From: Alphaproteobacteria bacterium
GTDB taxonomy: Bacteria > Pseudomonadota > Alphaproteobacteria > Micropepsales > Micropepsaceae
Direction: 5' to 3'
Assembly: GCA_025350465.1 (NCBI GenBank)
Contig: JANXXU010000011.1
Location: forward strand, 26,888-90,887
DNA: 64,000 nucleotides
Shown: in pieces, positions 25,589 through 34,537 of the stretch
Numbering within the stretch: the first letter of the stretch is position 1
How the letters are laid out: every line of letters starts with the position of its first letter
Program-made: the position numbers and the translations under genes
Notes under the pieces: generated by a model
Seen by the model: only the letters and a program-made list of their open reading frames with translations
Databases searched by the model: none
What the model was told of the DNA's origin: nothing

Positions 25589-26236
25589 ATGAGCCTCTTT
25601 CCCGACCTTGCCGAAACACTGCCAGACGGCGTTCGCCTTTGGCGCCGGCGTCTCGCACCCGGTGCGCAGATGGCCTTGCTCGACGATGTCGCGCGCACGC
25701 TTGAGGCGGCGCCGCCCTATCGCCCGCAAATGCGCACCGGGGCCTATGTGATCAATCGCATGTCGAATTGCGGATCGCTCGGATGGATCTCGGACACGCG
25801 CGGCTATCGCTACGAGCCGCTCCATCCCGAGACGGGCAAGGCGTGGCCGCCGATTCCCGTCGAACTCGGGCGGATCGGGGCCGACTGCACGCGTGAAGCG
25901 GGGTTCGCGGACTACGAACCGGACGCCTGCTTGATCAACATCTACGAAGCGAGCGGCAAGTTGAACCTGCATCGCGACTACGATGAGGCGGATTTTCGCT
26001 GGCCGGTGGTCTCGTTCAGCCTGGGCGCGGACGCTGAATTCCTGCTTGGCGGTTTCAAGCGCGCCGATCCGACACACCGCCTCGTGCTGCACTCCGGAGA
26101 CATCCTCGTCTTCGGCGGCCCGAGCCGCCTGCGCTACCACGGGGTGCGCAAGATTTTTCCCGGCACCTCGCCCGTCGATCATTCGGTTTTGCCGGAAGGC
26201 GGGCGGATCAATCTAACGCTGCGGCGCGCCCGTTGA
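25589..26236 (+). CDS. alkB: AlkB, DNA oxidative demethylase
   Basis: At 215 aa this has the length of E. coli AlkB (216 aa). It is an Fe(II)/2-oxoglutarate dioxygenase that removes 1-methyladenine and 3-methylcytosine from DNA. Iron ligands are H128 and D130 in LHRDYDE, and H184 in RYHGVRK; the 2-oxoglutarate-binding arginine lies in the C-terminal RINLTLRR. The N-terminal nucleotide-recognition lid is present (LHPETGKAWPPIP). The start at 25589 puts every motif within a few residues of its E. coli counterpart. No Ada regulator is nearby. Confidence 0.93.
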   Translation: MSLFPDLAETLPDGVRLWRRRLAPGAQMALLDDVARTLEAAPPYRPQMRTGAYVINRMSNCGSLGWISDTRGYRYEPLHPETGKAWPPIPVELGRIGADCTREAGFADYEPDACLINIYEASGKLNLHRDYDEADFRWPVVSFSLGADAEFLLGGFKRADPTHRLVLHSGDILVFGGPSRLRYHGVRKIFPGTSPVDHSVLPEGGRINLTLRRAR

Positions 26237-26301
26237 TTTGCTCGCCTGCGGGCGCTCTTCTAACATCGCCGGCGATCCAAGCCGCAACAAGCGAGAGCTT
26301 C

Positions 26302-27453
26302 ATGGCTGACCTCCAGGCTGCCGCCCGCGGCTTCCACGCAGAGCTTCGCTCGCGCGCCGGCGAAATCGAGTCCGGGCGCAGGTTGCCCGCCGACATTGCG
26401 AAGCGCTTTGCCGAAGCAGGCTTCTATAGGCCGTGCGTGCCGCAAGCCTACGGTGGCCTTGAAAGCGATCCGCTGACGCTCTCCAATTTGATCGAAACGA
26501 TTGCCGAAGCTGACGGCTCGGCCGCCTGGTGCGTGATGATCGCGGCGACGACGGGATTGGTCGCGGCCTATATGCCGCCCGCAACCGCGCGCGTGATCTT
26601 CGAGCGCGATCCCAACGTCATCCTCGCTGGCGTGTTCGCACCACGCGGCAAGGCCGTTGAGGAGGGCGCGCAGTATGTCGTCAACGGCCGGTGGCAATGG
26701 GGCTCGGGCTCTCCGAACGCGAAATGGATTGCTGGCGGCTGCGTTGTCCTGCGGGACGGAAAGCCCGCGTTGTTACCGTCGGGTGTGCCCGATTCGCGCA
26801 TGATGATTGTCGCCGTCGAAGACGCCGAGTTGATGAACAACTGGGACGTCTCGGGCCTCTGCGGCACGGGCAGTCAGGATTTTGCCTTCAAGGACGTTCG
26901 CGTTGCGAAGGAAATGAGCGTGAGCTTGATGTCGGACAAACCCTTGGCGCGCCCGCTCTATGCCTTCCCGGTGTTCGGGTTGCTCGCCGCGGGAATCGCC
27001 TCCGTTATGCTGGGCCTCGGGCGCGCCGCGATTTGCGAATTGATCGCCATCGCCGGCGGTAAGACACCTGAGGGCCAGCGCAAACCGCTGGCCGCACGAG
27101 CCAAGACGCAAGAAGACGTCGCCGAGGCCGAAGCGCTGTTGAGTTCGGCCCGCGCCTATTTTCGCGACAGTATCGCAAAGGCTTGGGATGAAGCGCGCCG
27201 CGGCGAGAGCTTGTCGGTCGAAGCGCGCCGCGATCTGCGTCTCTCGGCGACGCACGCGGCACGCTCAAGCGTTCGCGCTGTCGATCTCATGTATCATCTC
27301 GGCGGCGGCACCTCGGTTTATAGGTCTTCACCGTTGCAGCGCATCTTTCGTGACGTCCACGTAGCGAGTCAGCATATGATGGTGGCGCCCACAACGATGG
27401 AGCTTGCGGGAAGGCTGCTTCTCGGACAGGAAGCGGAGCTATCGCAGCTATGA
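26302..27453 (+). CDS. Flavin-dependent monooxygenase of the acyl-CoA dehydrogenase fold
   Basis: A 383-aa protein with the three-domain acyl-CoA dehydrogenase layout: N-terminal helices, a middle beta domain (GRWQWGSGSPNAKW), and a C-terminal helical bundle. It resembles the HsaA/HpaB-like group-D hydroxylases (Acyl-CoA_dh_2) rather than true dehydrogenases: the middle-domain block is of that type and no catalytic glutamate motif is evident. These enzymes use reduced flavin from a partner reductase; none is adjacent. The stop overlaps the dapB start as ATGA, so the two genes are translationally coupled despite unrelated roles. Confidence 0.8.
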   Translation: MADLQAAARGFHAELRSRAGEIESGRRLPADIAKRFAEAGFYRPCVPQAYGGLESDPLTLSNLIETIAEADGSAAWCVMIAATTGLVAAYMPPATARVIFERDPNVILAGVFAPRGKAVEEGAQYVVNGRWQWGSGSPNAKWIAGGCVVLRDGKPALLPSGVPDSRMMIVAVEDAELMNNWDVSGLCGTGSQDFAFKDVRVAKEMSVSLMSDKPLARPLYAFPVFGLLAAGIASVMLGLGRAAICELIAIAGGKTPEGQRKPLAARAKTQEDVAEAEALLSSARAYFRDSIAKAWDEARRGESLSVEARRDLRLSATHAARSSVRAVDLMYHLGGGTSVYRSSPLQRIFRDVHVASQHMMVAPTTMELAGRLLLGQEAELSQL

Positions 27454-28265
27454 CCGACATCCGCCTCGTGATCGCGGGCGCCACGGGCCGCATGGGCCAC
27501 GCCATCATCCGCGCCGCTCTGAAAACTCCGGGCATAAAATTGCATGCGGGCCTCGCGTCGCCCTCGAATCCGGCGCAAGGAAAAGATCTGGGCGCGCTGA
27601 TCGGTCACGAGTCTTTAGGCGTCTTTGTCGGCGCCGATCCGCTCGCGGCCATCGCCAAGGCCGATGCCGTAGTGGATTTTACGACGCCGTCGGTCAGCTT
27701 GGCGCTCGCCGATCTGTGCGCTCAAGCGCGCATCGTTCATGTCGTCGGCACAACCGGTTTCGATGACAGCGCCGGCAAGCGCTTCGCCGCCGCCGCGCGT
27801 CACGCCACGATCGTCAAATCAGGCAATTTCAGTCTCGGCGTCAACGTCCTGGCGGGATTGGTCGAACTGGCCGCGCGCGCCCTCGGTCCCGATTTCGATG
27901 TCGAATTGATGGAGATCCATCATCGCTTGAAGGCCGATGCGCCGTCGGGGACGGCGTTGCTGCTCGGCGAAGCGGCGGCGAAGGGTCGTGGCGGTAATCT
28001 CTTCGAGTTGCGCACGAAGCCGCATGACGGTCTGGCCGGTCCACGACCGCGCGGCACCATCGGCTTTGCCAGCCTGCGGGGCGGGACCGTCGTCGGGGAT
28101 CATGGCGCGATCTTGGCAGGCGAGGGCGAGCGCCTCGAGCTTTGGCACAAGGCCGAGGACCGGACCATCTTTGCCAAAGGCGCGCTCAAGGCCGCGCTGT
28201 GGGGCCAAGGCAAGGGGCCCGGTCTCTTCGACATGCAGGATGTTTTAGGTTTGCGCGCGCGTTAG
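27450..28265 (+). CDS. dapB: 4-hydroxy-tetrahydrodipicolinate reductase
   Basis: A 271-aa cytoplasmic enzyme of the diaminopimelate/lysine pathway, reducing HTPA to tetrahydrodipicolinate with NAD(P)H (EC 1.17.1.8). The cofactor loop GATGRMG is at residues 10-16. The catalytic signature ELMEIHHRLKADAPSGTAL holds the histidine pair and lysine, and the C-terminal half has the substrate-binding SGNFSLGVNVL region. Start overlaps the upstream stop by 4 nt. Its stop shares TTAG with the convergent DUF2244 gene. Confidence 0.96.
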   Translation: MTDIRLVIAGATGRMGHAIIRAALKTPGIKLHAGLASPSNPAQGKDLGALIGHESLGVFVGADPLAAIAKADAVVDFTTPSVSLALADLCAQARIVHVVGTTGFDDSAGKRFAAAARHATIVKSGNFSLGVNVLAGLVELAARALGPDFDVELMEIHHRLKADAPSGTALLLGEAAAKGRGGNLFELRTKPHDGLAGPRPRGTIGFASLRGGTVVGDHGAILAGEGERLELWHKAEDRTIFAKGALKAALWGQGKGPGLFDMQDVLGLRAR

Positions 28266-28744
28266 ACCGCAGTGGCGAAAGTCCGCGCCCGGCGTAGTGC
28301 ATCGCTGAGTTCGCGCGCCAAGGAAATGCGCGCCTCGGGATGCAGGAATTTGCCGACTTCGATTTGCTGCCCATGACTGCGCACCGTTAGAACGCCTCGC
28401 TCATCGGACTCCTCGTCGTAACCGACGCTCGCCCAATAGGATGGACAGCGCCATTCCCGCGCTCTGCCGCGCCCATCTATCTGCGACACCACGAGCGCGT
28501 TGTCGGCTATCGTGATCCGTTCGAATGCGGCGGCTTGAGCGTAGCTCAACCGAAAAGCGATGTAGACCGCGAGCATGTCGAGACCGAGGAATCCGGTTAC
28601 CGGCCATGCGCCGCGCGCCAGCATCACGGCGCCGAAGGCGCCGTTCGCCACGACCAACACAGCCATGAGCAGTCGAAACCCAAACACGTTGAGCGAGCGG
28701 TGTGGCCGGACCACGGTCTCGAAGATGGGTTGGCGCTCCGTCAT
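28262..28744 (-). CDS. DUF2244 domain membrane protein
   Basis: A 160-aa protein with two adjacent transmembrane helices (about residues 22-42 and 47-66), then a cytoplasmic beta-rich domain. The opening PIFETVVRPHRSLNVFGF and the later VGYDEESDERGVLTVRSHG are the family blocks. DUF2244 proteins are common in alphaproteobacteria and have no assigned function. It converges on dapB with a 4-nt stop-codon overlap. Confidence 0.87.
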   Translation of the reverse strand: MTERQPIFETVVRPHRSLNVFGFRLLMAVLVVANGAFGAVMLARGAWPVTGFLGLDMLAVYIAFRLSYAQAAAFERITIADNALVVSQIDGRGRAREWRCPSYWASVGYDEESDERGVLTVRSHGQQIEVGKFLHPEARISLARELSDALRRARTFATAV

Positions 28745-28788
28745 ATGAGAATGCTAGGAGCGCCGCTCGCGATTGTCACGAGGGGTGG

Positions 28789-29232
28789 CTATTGCGGGAT
28801 GTTCACCACCGCTTGCGCCATAAGCACTTTCGCACCGGGTTTTCCCAGAACGTCGTCAGCTGTCTGCTGGATGCGCGCGGCAAGTTCGTCGACATCGGCT
28901 TGCCGGCGCGGTCGCAGCGCGGTCGCGGCATAGAGATTGAGCGAGCGCAGCCAGGCATCGCGCAAGCGCGGCATCAAGAGTTCGGCCTTCTCGCGCAGCG
29001 TGTTGTCCGGTACGTCCATGCCGAAATTGACGGTGAAGGTGCCTCGGATATCGCCGTCTTGAATGACGGAAATCGTGAAGGGGTCGACCATGACCCAGGA
29101 TTTGAGCGAGGTAGGCGGGCGTTTGGGCGGCGCGCCTTTTGGCTTGGCATGCTCCTCGCCGGTCGCGACCGTCGTGCTGAGACTAAGGGCTATGAAAACG
29201 GCGAGCGACGGACTGAGCGAGATTCTGCGCAT
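28789..29232 (-). CDS. Exported FliL-like protein
   Basis: A 147-aa protein with a signal peptide (MRRISLSPSLAVFIALSLS), a Lys/Pro-rich linker (AKPKGAPPKRPP) and a compact domain. That domain (VMVDPFTISVIQDGDIRGTF, then the helix DVDELAARIQQTADDVLG) recalls the periplasmic stomatin-like domain of FliL. FliL normally stays membrane-anchored, so the short secreted form is unusual; the N-terminal helix could remain uncleaved. An ATG four codons upstream (29244) is possible. No flagellar operon adjoins it. Assignment tentative. Confidence 0.6.
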   Translation of the reverse strand: MRRISLSPSLAVFIALSLSTTVATGEEHAKPKGAPPKRPPTSLKSWVMVDPFTISVIQDGDIRGTFTVNFGMDVPDNTLREKAELLMPRLRDAWLRSLNLYAATALRPRRQADVDELAARIQQTADDVLGKPGAKVLMAQAVVNIPQ

Positions 29233-29299
29233 CTTCGATCCCATTCTGGGGATCGAAACGGTCTCATCACCAAGGTAAACAAATGGTTTCCGGCGGCGT

Positions 29300-29375
29300 T
29301 GGTGGAGCTGAGCGGAATCGAACCGCTGACCTCCTCATTGCGAACGAGGCGCTCTCCCAACTGAGCTACAGCCCC
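29300..29375 (-). tRNA. tRNA-Ala (anticodon CGC)
   Basis: A 76-nt cloverleaf on the minus strand with encoded CCA. The acceptor stem GGGGCTG pairs with CAGCTCC (one G-U), the D-stem is GCTC/GAGC, the anticodon loop is TTCGCAA (CGC, codon GCG), and the T-arm is AGCGG-TTCGATT-CCGCT. All stems are intact. Confidence 0.96.
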
Positions 29376-29524
29376 TGGGCCAAACACGGCTCCGGGACCC
29401 AACGGGCCTGAGGGACAGGGTTGTAGGTGCGCGTACGGTTGAGTGTCAAGGCGGGGATGCTATTGCGAGCGCGCCCGAGTGTGCCTACACAACAGCTACG
29501 CGAATCTCCCGATCGGAAGGCACT

Positions 29525-29824
29525 ATGATCAGCGACTCCCTGATCTACATCATCAACGTATTCGCTTATCTATTTTTTTGGGTAGTCGTACTGCGCGTCG
29601 TGCTGTCGTGGCTGATCGGCTTCAACGTCGTCAACGGCTACAGTCCTTATGTCCGCACGTTCCAGCAGTTTTCCGATCGTGTGACCGAGCCCTTCTTGGG
29701 GCCAATCCGCCGCGCTTTGCCGGATCTGGGCGGCCTCGACATTTCACCGCTGATTTTGTTGGTCGGCTTGGAGGTCGTGCGGCGGTTGCTCGTCGGCTTG
29801 TTGTCTGGACAACCTCTGTTTTGA
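29525..29824 (+). CDS. YggT family membrane protein
   Basis: A 99-aa inner-membrane protein with two hydrophobic helices. Between them is the family signature RTFQQFSDRVTEPFLGPIRR, followed by DISPLILL. YggT/YlmG proteins are linked to envelope stress, osmotic tolerance and division-related functions, with no defined biochemistry. It is first in a run yggT, DUF167, folD in which each stop overlaps the next start by 4 nt; yggT-DUF167 adjacency is widespread in proteobacteria. Confidence 0.93.
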   Translation: MISDSLIYIINVFAYLFFWVVVLRVVLSWLIGFNVVNGYSPYVRTFQQFSDRVTEPFLGPIRRALPDLGGLDISPLILLVGLEVVRRLLVGLLSGQPLF

Positions 29825-30144
29825 ACGGCGATTTGCCGCTCCGTCCGTGCGCGGATGGGGTGTTGCTGCGTGTGCGGTTGACGCCGCGCGCCAATCGGGA
29901 CGGCATGGAGGGCATTAAAGCCGGTTCTGACGGCGTCTATCTCCAAGCCCGTGTCCGGGTCGTTCCTGAGGACGGCAAGGCCAACACAGCCTTGATTGAA
30001 CTCCTGGCACAGGCGCTCGGCCTGGCAAAATCCAGCCTGAAAATCTCCAGCGGCGCGGCTTCTCGCCTCAAGACAGTGCACATTGCCGGCGATACAAGTG
30101 CGCTCACCGACCGCCTGACGGCATGGCTGAAGGGGCTCGCATGA
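29821..30144 (+). CDS. DUF167 (YggU) family protein
   Basis: A 107-aa protein. Family blocks are [13 protein letters not shown] near the start, [20 protein letters not shown] in the middle, and the [16 protein letters not shown] loop. The only start codon that preserves the first beta strand is the TTG at 29821, overlapping the yggT stop as TTGA; translation probably re-initiates there. Function of the family is unknown. Confidence 0.86.
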   Translation: MNGDLPLRPCADGVLLRVRLTPRANRDGMEGIKAGSDGVYLQARVRVVPEDGKANTALIELLAQALGLAKSSLKISSGAASRLKTVHIAGDTSALTDRLTAWLKGLA

Positions 30145-31028
30145 CGGCTCGAATCATAGATGGAAAGGCCTTCGCGGCGGGCCTGCGCGCCCGCGTGAAG
30201 GACGCTGTCAGCGCCCTCAAATCCCGTCACGGCCTGGCGGTCGGCTTGACGGTCGTGCTCGTGGGAGAAGATGCCGCGAGCAAAATCTACGTAAAAAACA
30301 AAGGCATCGCTGCGCGCGAGGCCGGCCTGGTCTCCAACGAGATTCGCTTGCCCGGCTCCACCTCGGAGGCGGAGCTGCTGGGCATCGTCGATGGCCTCAA
30401 TCGCGACCCCAACGTGCATGGCATCCTGGTCCAGTTTCCGGTGCCGCCGCACATTCGCCAGCAAGCGGTGCTTGACCTGCTTTCGCCCGAGAAGGATGTC
30501 GACGGCCTGACCACGCGCAGCGCGGGCCGCTTGTTGAGTGGCTACCAGGGTCTGGTTTCGTGTACGCCCCAGGGTTGTTTGATGCTGATTAAAGATCAGC
30601 GCCCGCAACTCGAAGGCCTAAACGCCGTCGTCATCGGCCGGTCGCAGCTGGTCGGCAAGCCGATGGGCATCTTGCTGCTGCAGCAAAATTGTACGGTTAC
30701 GTTTGCGCACTCTAAGACCAAGGACCTTCCCGCGCTGGCCGCCACGGCCGATATTCTGGTCGCAGCCGTCGGCCGGCCGGAGATGGTGCGAGGCAGCTGG
30801 ATCAAGCCGGGCGCGATCGTTATCGACGTCGGGATGAACCGCCTGACGCTTGCCAATGGCCAGTCGAAGCTCCTGGGCGATGTGGCGTATAGTGAGGCCG
30901 TGGAACGTGCCGGCGCGATCACACCGGTACCGGGGGGCGTCGGTCCGATGACGATTGCTTGCCTCTTGAGAAATACGGTGTTGGCCGCGAGCGTGCAGCA
31001 CGCTCTAAGCCCACCGACGGAGCTTTGA
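30141..31028 (+). CDS. folD: Bifunctional methylenetetrahydrofolate dehydrogenase/cyclohydrolase
   Basis: A 295-aa cytoplasmic enzyme interconverting 5,10-methylene-, methenyl- and 10-formyl-tetrahydrofolate. The catalytic helix has [14 protein letters not shown] with the active-site lysine. [10 protein letters not shown] and FPVPPHI are the folate-binding blocks, and [12 protein letters not shown] is the NADP-binding loop. The C-terminal [10 protein letters not shown] signature is intact. The ATG overlaps the DUF167 stop (ATGA), completing a translationally coupled trio. Confidence 0.97.
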   Translation: MTARIIDGKAFAAGLRARVKDAVSALKSRHGLAVGLTVVLVGEDAASKIYVKNKGIAAREAGLVSNEIRLPGSTSEAELLGIVDGLNRDPNVHGILVQFPVPPHIRQQAVLDLLSPEKDVDGLTTRSAGRLLSGYQGLVSCTPQGCLMLIKDQRPQLEGLNAVVIGRSQLVGKPMGILLLQQNCTVTFAHSKTKDLPALAATADILVAAVGRPEMVRGSWIKPGAIVIDVGMNRLTLANGQSKLLGDVAYSEAVERAGAITPVPGGVGPMTIACLLRNTVLAASVQHALSPPTEL

Positions 31029-31034
31029 AACGCG

Positions 31035-31367
31035 ATGAGCACTCTGCCCCCCATTTGGCTCGACCATCTTAATTTGCCGGCGCAGGACCCTGAACTCCTC
31101 GCGCAATGGTACGCACAGCGCCTGGGCCTCGAACAGCGGGGTGCCAACGTCGTCGGACCCGGCATAACGCTCTTCTTCGCGAAGGGCATGCCGCTTCGCC
31201 AAGGCGATAGATTTCACTTTGGCTTCCGCGTCGAAAACCGTTCTGCGGTTGAAGCTTGGGCCCAACATCTAGGCGTCGCCATCGCCTTCGACGAGCACGA
31301 TTTTTTCGCGGCCCGCATGTCCGATCCGGAGGGCAACACGTTCGAAATTTATTGGAACAAGATGTGA
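31035..31367 (+). CDS. VOC family (glyoxalase-like) protein
   Basis: A 110-aa single-domain vicinal-oxygen-chelate protein. DHLNLPAQDPELLAQWY at the start and DPEGNTFEIYW at the end are the two halves of the paired beta-alpha-beta modules, with a metal-ligand histidine (H10-like) and glutamate. It lies 6 nt after folD in the same direction. Substrate unknown; members include dioxygenases, isomerases and resistance proteins. One nucleotide separates its stop from the convergent argG stop. Confidence 0.82.
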   Translation: MSTLPPIWLDHLNLPAQDPELLAQWYAQRLGLEQRGANVVGPGITLFFAKGMPLRQGDRFHFGFRVENRSAVEAWAQHLGVAIAFDEHDFFAARMSDPEGNTFEIYWNKM

Positions 31368-31368
31368 T

Positions 31369-32595
31369 TCAACGCTTCACCTGATTTCGCGCCGCGAGCA
31401 GGCGAAGCCGCAACGCATTCAGCTTGATGAAGCCCGTCGCATCTTTCTGATCGTAGACGCTGTCCTTCTCGAAGGTCACGTAGTCCTGCCGATAGAGCGA
31501 ATACGGCGACGAGCGGCCGACGATGGTCGCGTTGCCTTTGTAGAGTTTCATCCGGACGCTTCCTGTGACGAACTCCTGGCTCTTGTCGATCAAGGCTTGC
31601 AGCATCTCGCGCTCGGGCGCGAACCAAAAGCCGAAATAGATGAGCTCCGCATAGCGCGGCATCAAATCGTCCTTGAGATGCGCCGCGCCGCGGTCGAGCG
31701 TGATCGACTCGATGCCGCGATGCGCGACATTGAGGATCGTCCCGCCCGGCGTTTCGTAGACGCCACGGCTCTTCATGCCGACGAAGCGGTTCTCGACGAG
31801 GTCAAGCCTGCCGATGCCATTGGCGCGCCCAAGCTCGTTGAGCTGGGTCAAGAGCGTGGCCGGCGACAATATCTTGCCGTCGATCGACACCGGATCGCCG
31901 CGCTCGAATCCGATCTCGACGTGGCTCGCCTTGTCGGGCGCTTCTTCGGGGCTGATCGTCCGCTGATAGACGATGGAATCGGCTTCGATCGCCGGATCCT
32001 CAAGCACTTTGCCTTCGCTGGAGGAGTGGAGGAGGTTCGCATCGACAGAAAACGGCGCGTCGCCGCGCTTGTCCTTCGCGATCGGTATTTGGTGCTTCTC
32101 GGCGAATTCGATCAGCTTCGTGCGGCTGTCGAGTTCCCATTCGCGCCACGGCGCAATGACGCGTACATCCGGTTTGAGCGCGTAGTAGGCCAATTCGAAG
32201 CGCACTTGGTCGTTGCCCTTGCCCGTCGCGCCGTGCGCCACCGCGTCGGCCCCGACTTTGTTGGCGATTTCGATTTGCTTTTTTGCGATCAGCGGCCGTG
32301 CGATCGACGTGCCGAGCAAATATTGCCCTTCATAAAGGGCATTGGCGCGAAACATCGGAAAGATGTAGTCGCGGACGAATTCCTCGCGCAGATCTTCGAT
32401 GTAGATGTTGCCGGGCTTGATGCCCAGCAGCTCGGCCTTCTTACGCGCGGGCGCCAGTTCCTCGCCTTGGCCGAGGTCGGCCGTGAAGGTGACGACCTCG
32501 CAGCCATACGCCTCCTGCAGCCACTTCAAGATGACCGAGGTGTCGAGCCCGCCCGAGTAGGCGAGAACGACTTTCTTCACGGGTTTTTTTGTCAA
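31369..32595 (-). CDS. argG: Argininosuccinate synthase
   Basis: A 408-aa cytoplasmic enzyme joining citrulline and aspartate with ATP in arginine synthesis (EC 6.3.4.5). The PP-loop AYSGGLDTS is at residues 12-20, and [23 protein letters not shown] and [10 protein letters not shown] are further family signatures. The start is a TTG at 32595, supported by GGAGC 7 nt upstream and by correct family length; the long in-frame extension to 32820 is antisense to nothing conserved and overlaps rlmN. It follows rlmN on the same strand. Confidence 0.95.
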   Translation of the reverse strand: MTKKPVKKVVLAYSGGLDTSVILKWLQEAYGCEVVTFTADLGQGEELAPARKKAELLGIKPGNIYIEDLREEFVRDYIFPMFRANALYEGQYLLGTSIARPLIAKKQIEIANKVGADAVAHGATGKGNDQVRFELAYYALKPDVRVIAPWREWELDSRTKLIEFAEKHQIPIAKDKRGDAPFSVDANLLHSSSEGKVLEDPAIEADSIVYQRTISPEEAPDKASHVEIGFERGDPVSIDGKILSPATLLTQLNELGRANGIGRLDLVENRFVGMKSRGVYETPGGTILNVAHRGIESITLDRGAAHLKDDLMPRYAELIYFGFWFAPEREMLQALIDKSQEFVTGSVRMKLYKGNATIVGRSSPYSLYRQDYVTFEKDSVYDQKDATGFIKLNALRLRLLAARNQVKR

Positions 32596-32611
32596 AGCGG
32601 TGCTCCGATAT

Positions 32612-33754
32612 TCAACTCGGCATGCCGGCCAATTCGCGCGAGCGCAATTCGGCGAGCTTGGCACTGGCGCGTTGTTTGACGCTCTCACTCTTGAGCTGCC
32701 CACAGGCGGCCATGATGTCGCGGCCGCGCGGCGTTCGGATCGGCGAGGCATAGCCGGCACGGTTGACGATCTCGCCGAATATTTCGATCTGCTCCCAATC
32801 CGAGCATTCGTAAGGCGCACCGGGCCAGGGATTGAACGGTATCAAATTGATCTTCGCCGGTATCCCGCCCATCAAGCGGACGAGCTGCTTTGCATCCGCG
32901 GCGCTGTCGTTGATGCCCTTCAGCATCACGTATTCGAAGGTGATGCGCCGCGCATTGGAGAGCCCCGGGTAGTCGCGGCAAGCCTGCAGCAGCTCTTTGA
33001 TCGGATATTTCTTGTTCAGTGGCACGAGGACATCGCGGATTTCGTCGCGCGCCGCGTGCAGAGAAATCGCCAGCATCGACCCGATTTCTTCGCCGGCGCG
33101 CGGGATCATCGGCACGACGCCGGCGGTCGAAAGTGTGATCCGGCGCTTCGAGACCGACAGGCCTTCGCCGTCCGAGACAATGCCAAGCGCGTCGCGGACA
33201 TTGTCGAAATTGTAGAGCGGCTCGCCCATCCCCATCATCACGACGTTGGTGATCTGCCGGGTTGAGCTGTTGCGCCCGGCGCCAGGCCATTCCTTCAGAT
33301 GATCGCGCGCCACGAGAATTTGCGAAACGATCTCGGCTGATGTCAGATTGCGCACGAGCTTTTGCGTGCCTGTGTGGCAGAACCGGCAATTCAGCGTGCA
33401 GCCGACTTGCGACGAAACGCAGAGCGTGCCGCGACCTTCCTCGGGAATGAACACGGTCTCGATTTCGATGCCGGGCCCGAACCGGATCAGCCACTTGCGC
33501 GTTCCGTCGCTTGAGGTCTGTGCCGCCACAACCTCGGGCCGGTCGAGTGCAAATTGTTTGCTGAGTTCGTTTCGAAACGGTTTGGCGAGCGTCGTCATGC
33601 GATCGAAACTGGTTGCGCCTTGAACGTAGAGCGCGTTCCACAGCTGACTAGCGCGCATGCCGGATTGCCTGGCCTCGACGCCGATGCCCGCAAGCTCGCG
33701 CTTGAGACCCTCGCGCGTCAGTCCGATCAGCGTCTTCTTGGCTGCGACGTTCAT
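32612..33754 (-). CDS. rlmN: 23S rRNA A2503-C2 / tRNA A37-C2 methyltransferase
   Basis: A 380-aa radical-SAM enzyme. The iron-sulfur motif CTLNCRFC (C-x3-C-x2-C) is near residues 118-125. The SAM-binding [12 protein letters not shown] and the C-terminal cysteine in MAACGQL, which carries the methyl group in this family, are both present. It improves ribosome fidelity by 2-methyladenosine formation. Immediately upstream of argG and downstream of ialB, an order I know from several alphaproteobacteria. Confidence 0.95.
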   Translation of the reverse strand: MNVAAKKTLIGLTREGLKRELAGIGVEARQSGMRASQLWNALYVQGATSFDRMTTLAKPFRNELSKQFALDRPEVVAAQTSSDGTRKWLIRFGPGIEIETVFIPEEGRGTLCVSSQVGCTLNCRFCHTGTQKLVRNLTSAEIVSQILVARDHLKEWPGAGRNSSTRQITNVVMMGMGEPLYNFDNVRDALGIVSDGEGLSVSKRRITLSTAGVVPMIPRAGEEIGSMLAISLHAARDEIRDVLVPLNKKYPIKELLQACRDYPGLSNARRITFEYVMLKGINDSAADAKQLVRLMGGIPAKINLIPFNPWPGAPYECSDWEQIEIFGEIVNRAGYASPIRTPRGRDIMAACGQLKSESVKQRASAKLAELRSRELAGMPS

Positions 33755-33770
33755 GTGCCCGCTTCAAACG

Positions 33771-33793
33771 AAAAGGCGGCGGGTTTCGCCGCC
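33771..33793 (-). terminator. Intrinsic terminator of ialB
   Basis: Read on the minus strand: GGCGGCG, a 5-nt loop, CGCCGCC, then TTTT. It lies between the ialB stop and the rlmN start, so it separates the two transcripts. A second small palindrome (CGCCT-CGAG-AGGCG) sits just upstream of it at about 33804-33817. Confidence 0.72.
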
Positions 33794-33825
33794 GCCCCGG
33801 AACCGCCTCGAGAGGCGCTGGGACT

Positions 33826-34347
33826 TTATTTGCAGCCTTCGGCCGCTTTGTCGAGGGCCGCCGAGATGCCCTTGAGCGAGTAAGTATCGGTCGTTAGCGT
33901 TCCGCGCTTCGACATGCCCTTAACCGTAAGTTCGGCGGCGCTGCGAATGGCGGTGATGAGCTTTTGCTCCTCCTCGCGCGCGGCAAGCCACGCACCGTCA
34001 TCCTTGGTGAAGAATTGGAATTTGTCGGACCCGACCTGAACGGTAGCCTCTGATCCACCCTTGAACGCATAACCGATGATGATCGAGGGCTCGTTAGCGA
34101 CCTTTTGGCCCGGCCACGAGGTGATCAAGAAGTACACGGCATCGCGCTTGGCGGTCGCAGGTTCTTTGGTTTGCGGTTGGGAGACGACGTAGCAGACGGC
34201 GCCCCTGCCACTGTCGTTGCCTTTGTAGGTTTCCCAGGCATCGAAATTGCCGAGCAGGGTCGAGCCTGCCGGCTGGGCCGCCGCCGCACCGCAGGCAATC
34301 GCAATCCCAATAACGGTGAAAAGAGTCCGACGGAGTGTGGGGGTCAT
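33826..34347 (-). CDS. ialB: Invasion-associated locus B (IalB) family protein
   Basis: A 173-aa exported protein. Signal peptide to about residue 25 (cleavage near AAAAQ), followed by the IalB-type fold: WETYKGNDSGRGAVCYVVSQP, KRDAVYFLITSWPG, and a C-terminal cysteine two residues from the end that can pair with the first. In Bartonella IalB is tied to erythrocyte entry, but homologues are general in non-pathogenic alphaproteobacteria. The start at 34347 is the one yielding a clean signal peptide. Divergent from the ECF sigma gene. Confidence 0.86.
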   Translation of the reverse strand: MTPTLRRTLFTVIGIAIACGAAAAQPAGSTLLGNFDAWETYKGNDSGRGAVCYVVSQPQTKEPATAKRDAVYFLITSWPGQKVANEPSIIIGYAFKGGSEATVQVGSDKFQFFTKDDGAWLAAREEEQKLITAIRSAAELTVKGMSKRGTLTTDTYSLKGISAALDKAAEGCK

Positions 34348-34537
34348 CTGGCTACCTTTGGTTCTGGCGTCACGTGAAGCCCGGCGTCGGGCCGAAGCGA
34401 AAAGGGGGTATTCGCCTGACCCCCAATGTCTGACCCATATGGGGCGCTTTTGTGAAGCCCCTTTTGCCATAGGATTCCAAGCAATTGAACCAGGCACAGG
34501 GTTCGCGGCGCGAAAGGCGGGTGATAAGCTTGCTTCC

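Noticed and set aside
31597..32679. 360-codon open frame on the plus strand opposite argG
   Set aside because: argG on the minus strand has all its signatures; the opposite frame is a high-GC shadow with repetitive charged composition and no ribosome site.
34441..34465. GGGGC/GCCCC hairpin followed by TTTT before the ECF sigma gene
   Set aside because: Only a 5-bp stem with an 11-nt loop; no plus-strand gene precedes it, so calling it a terminator or attenuator is unsupported.
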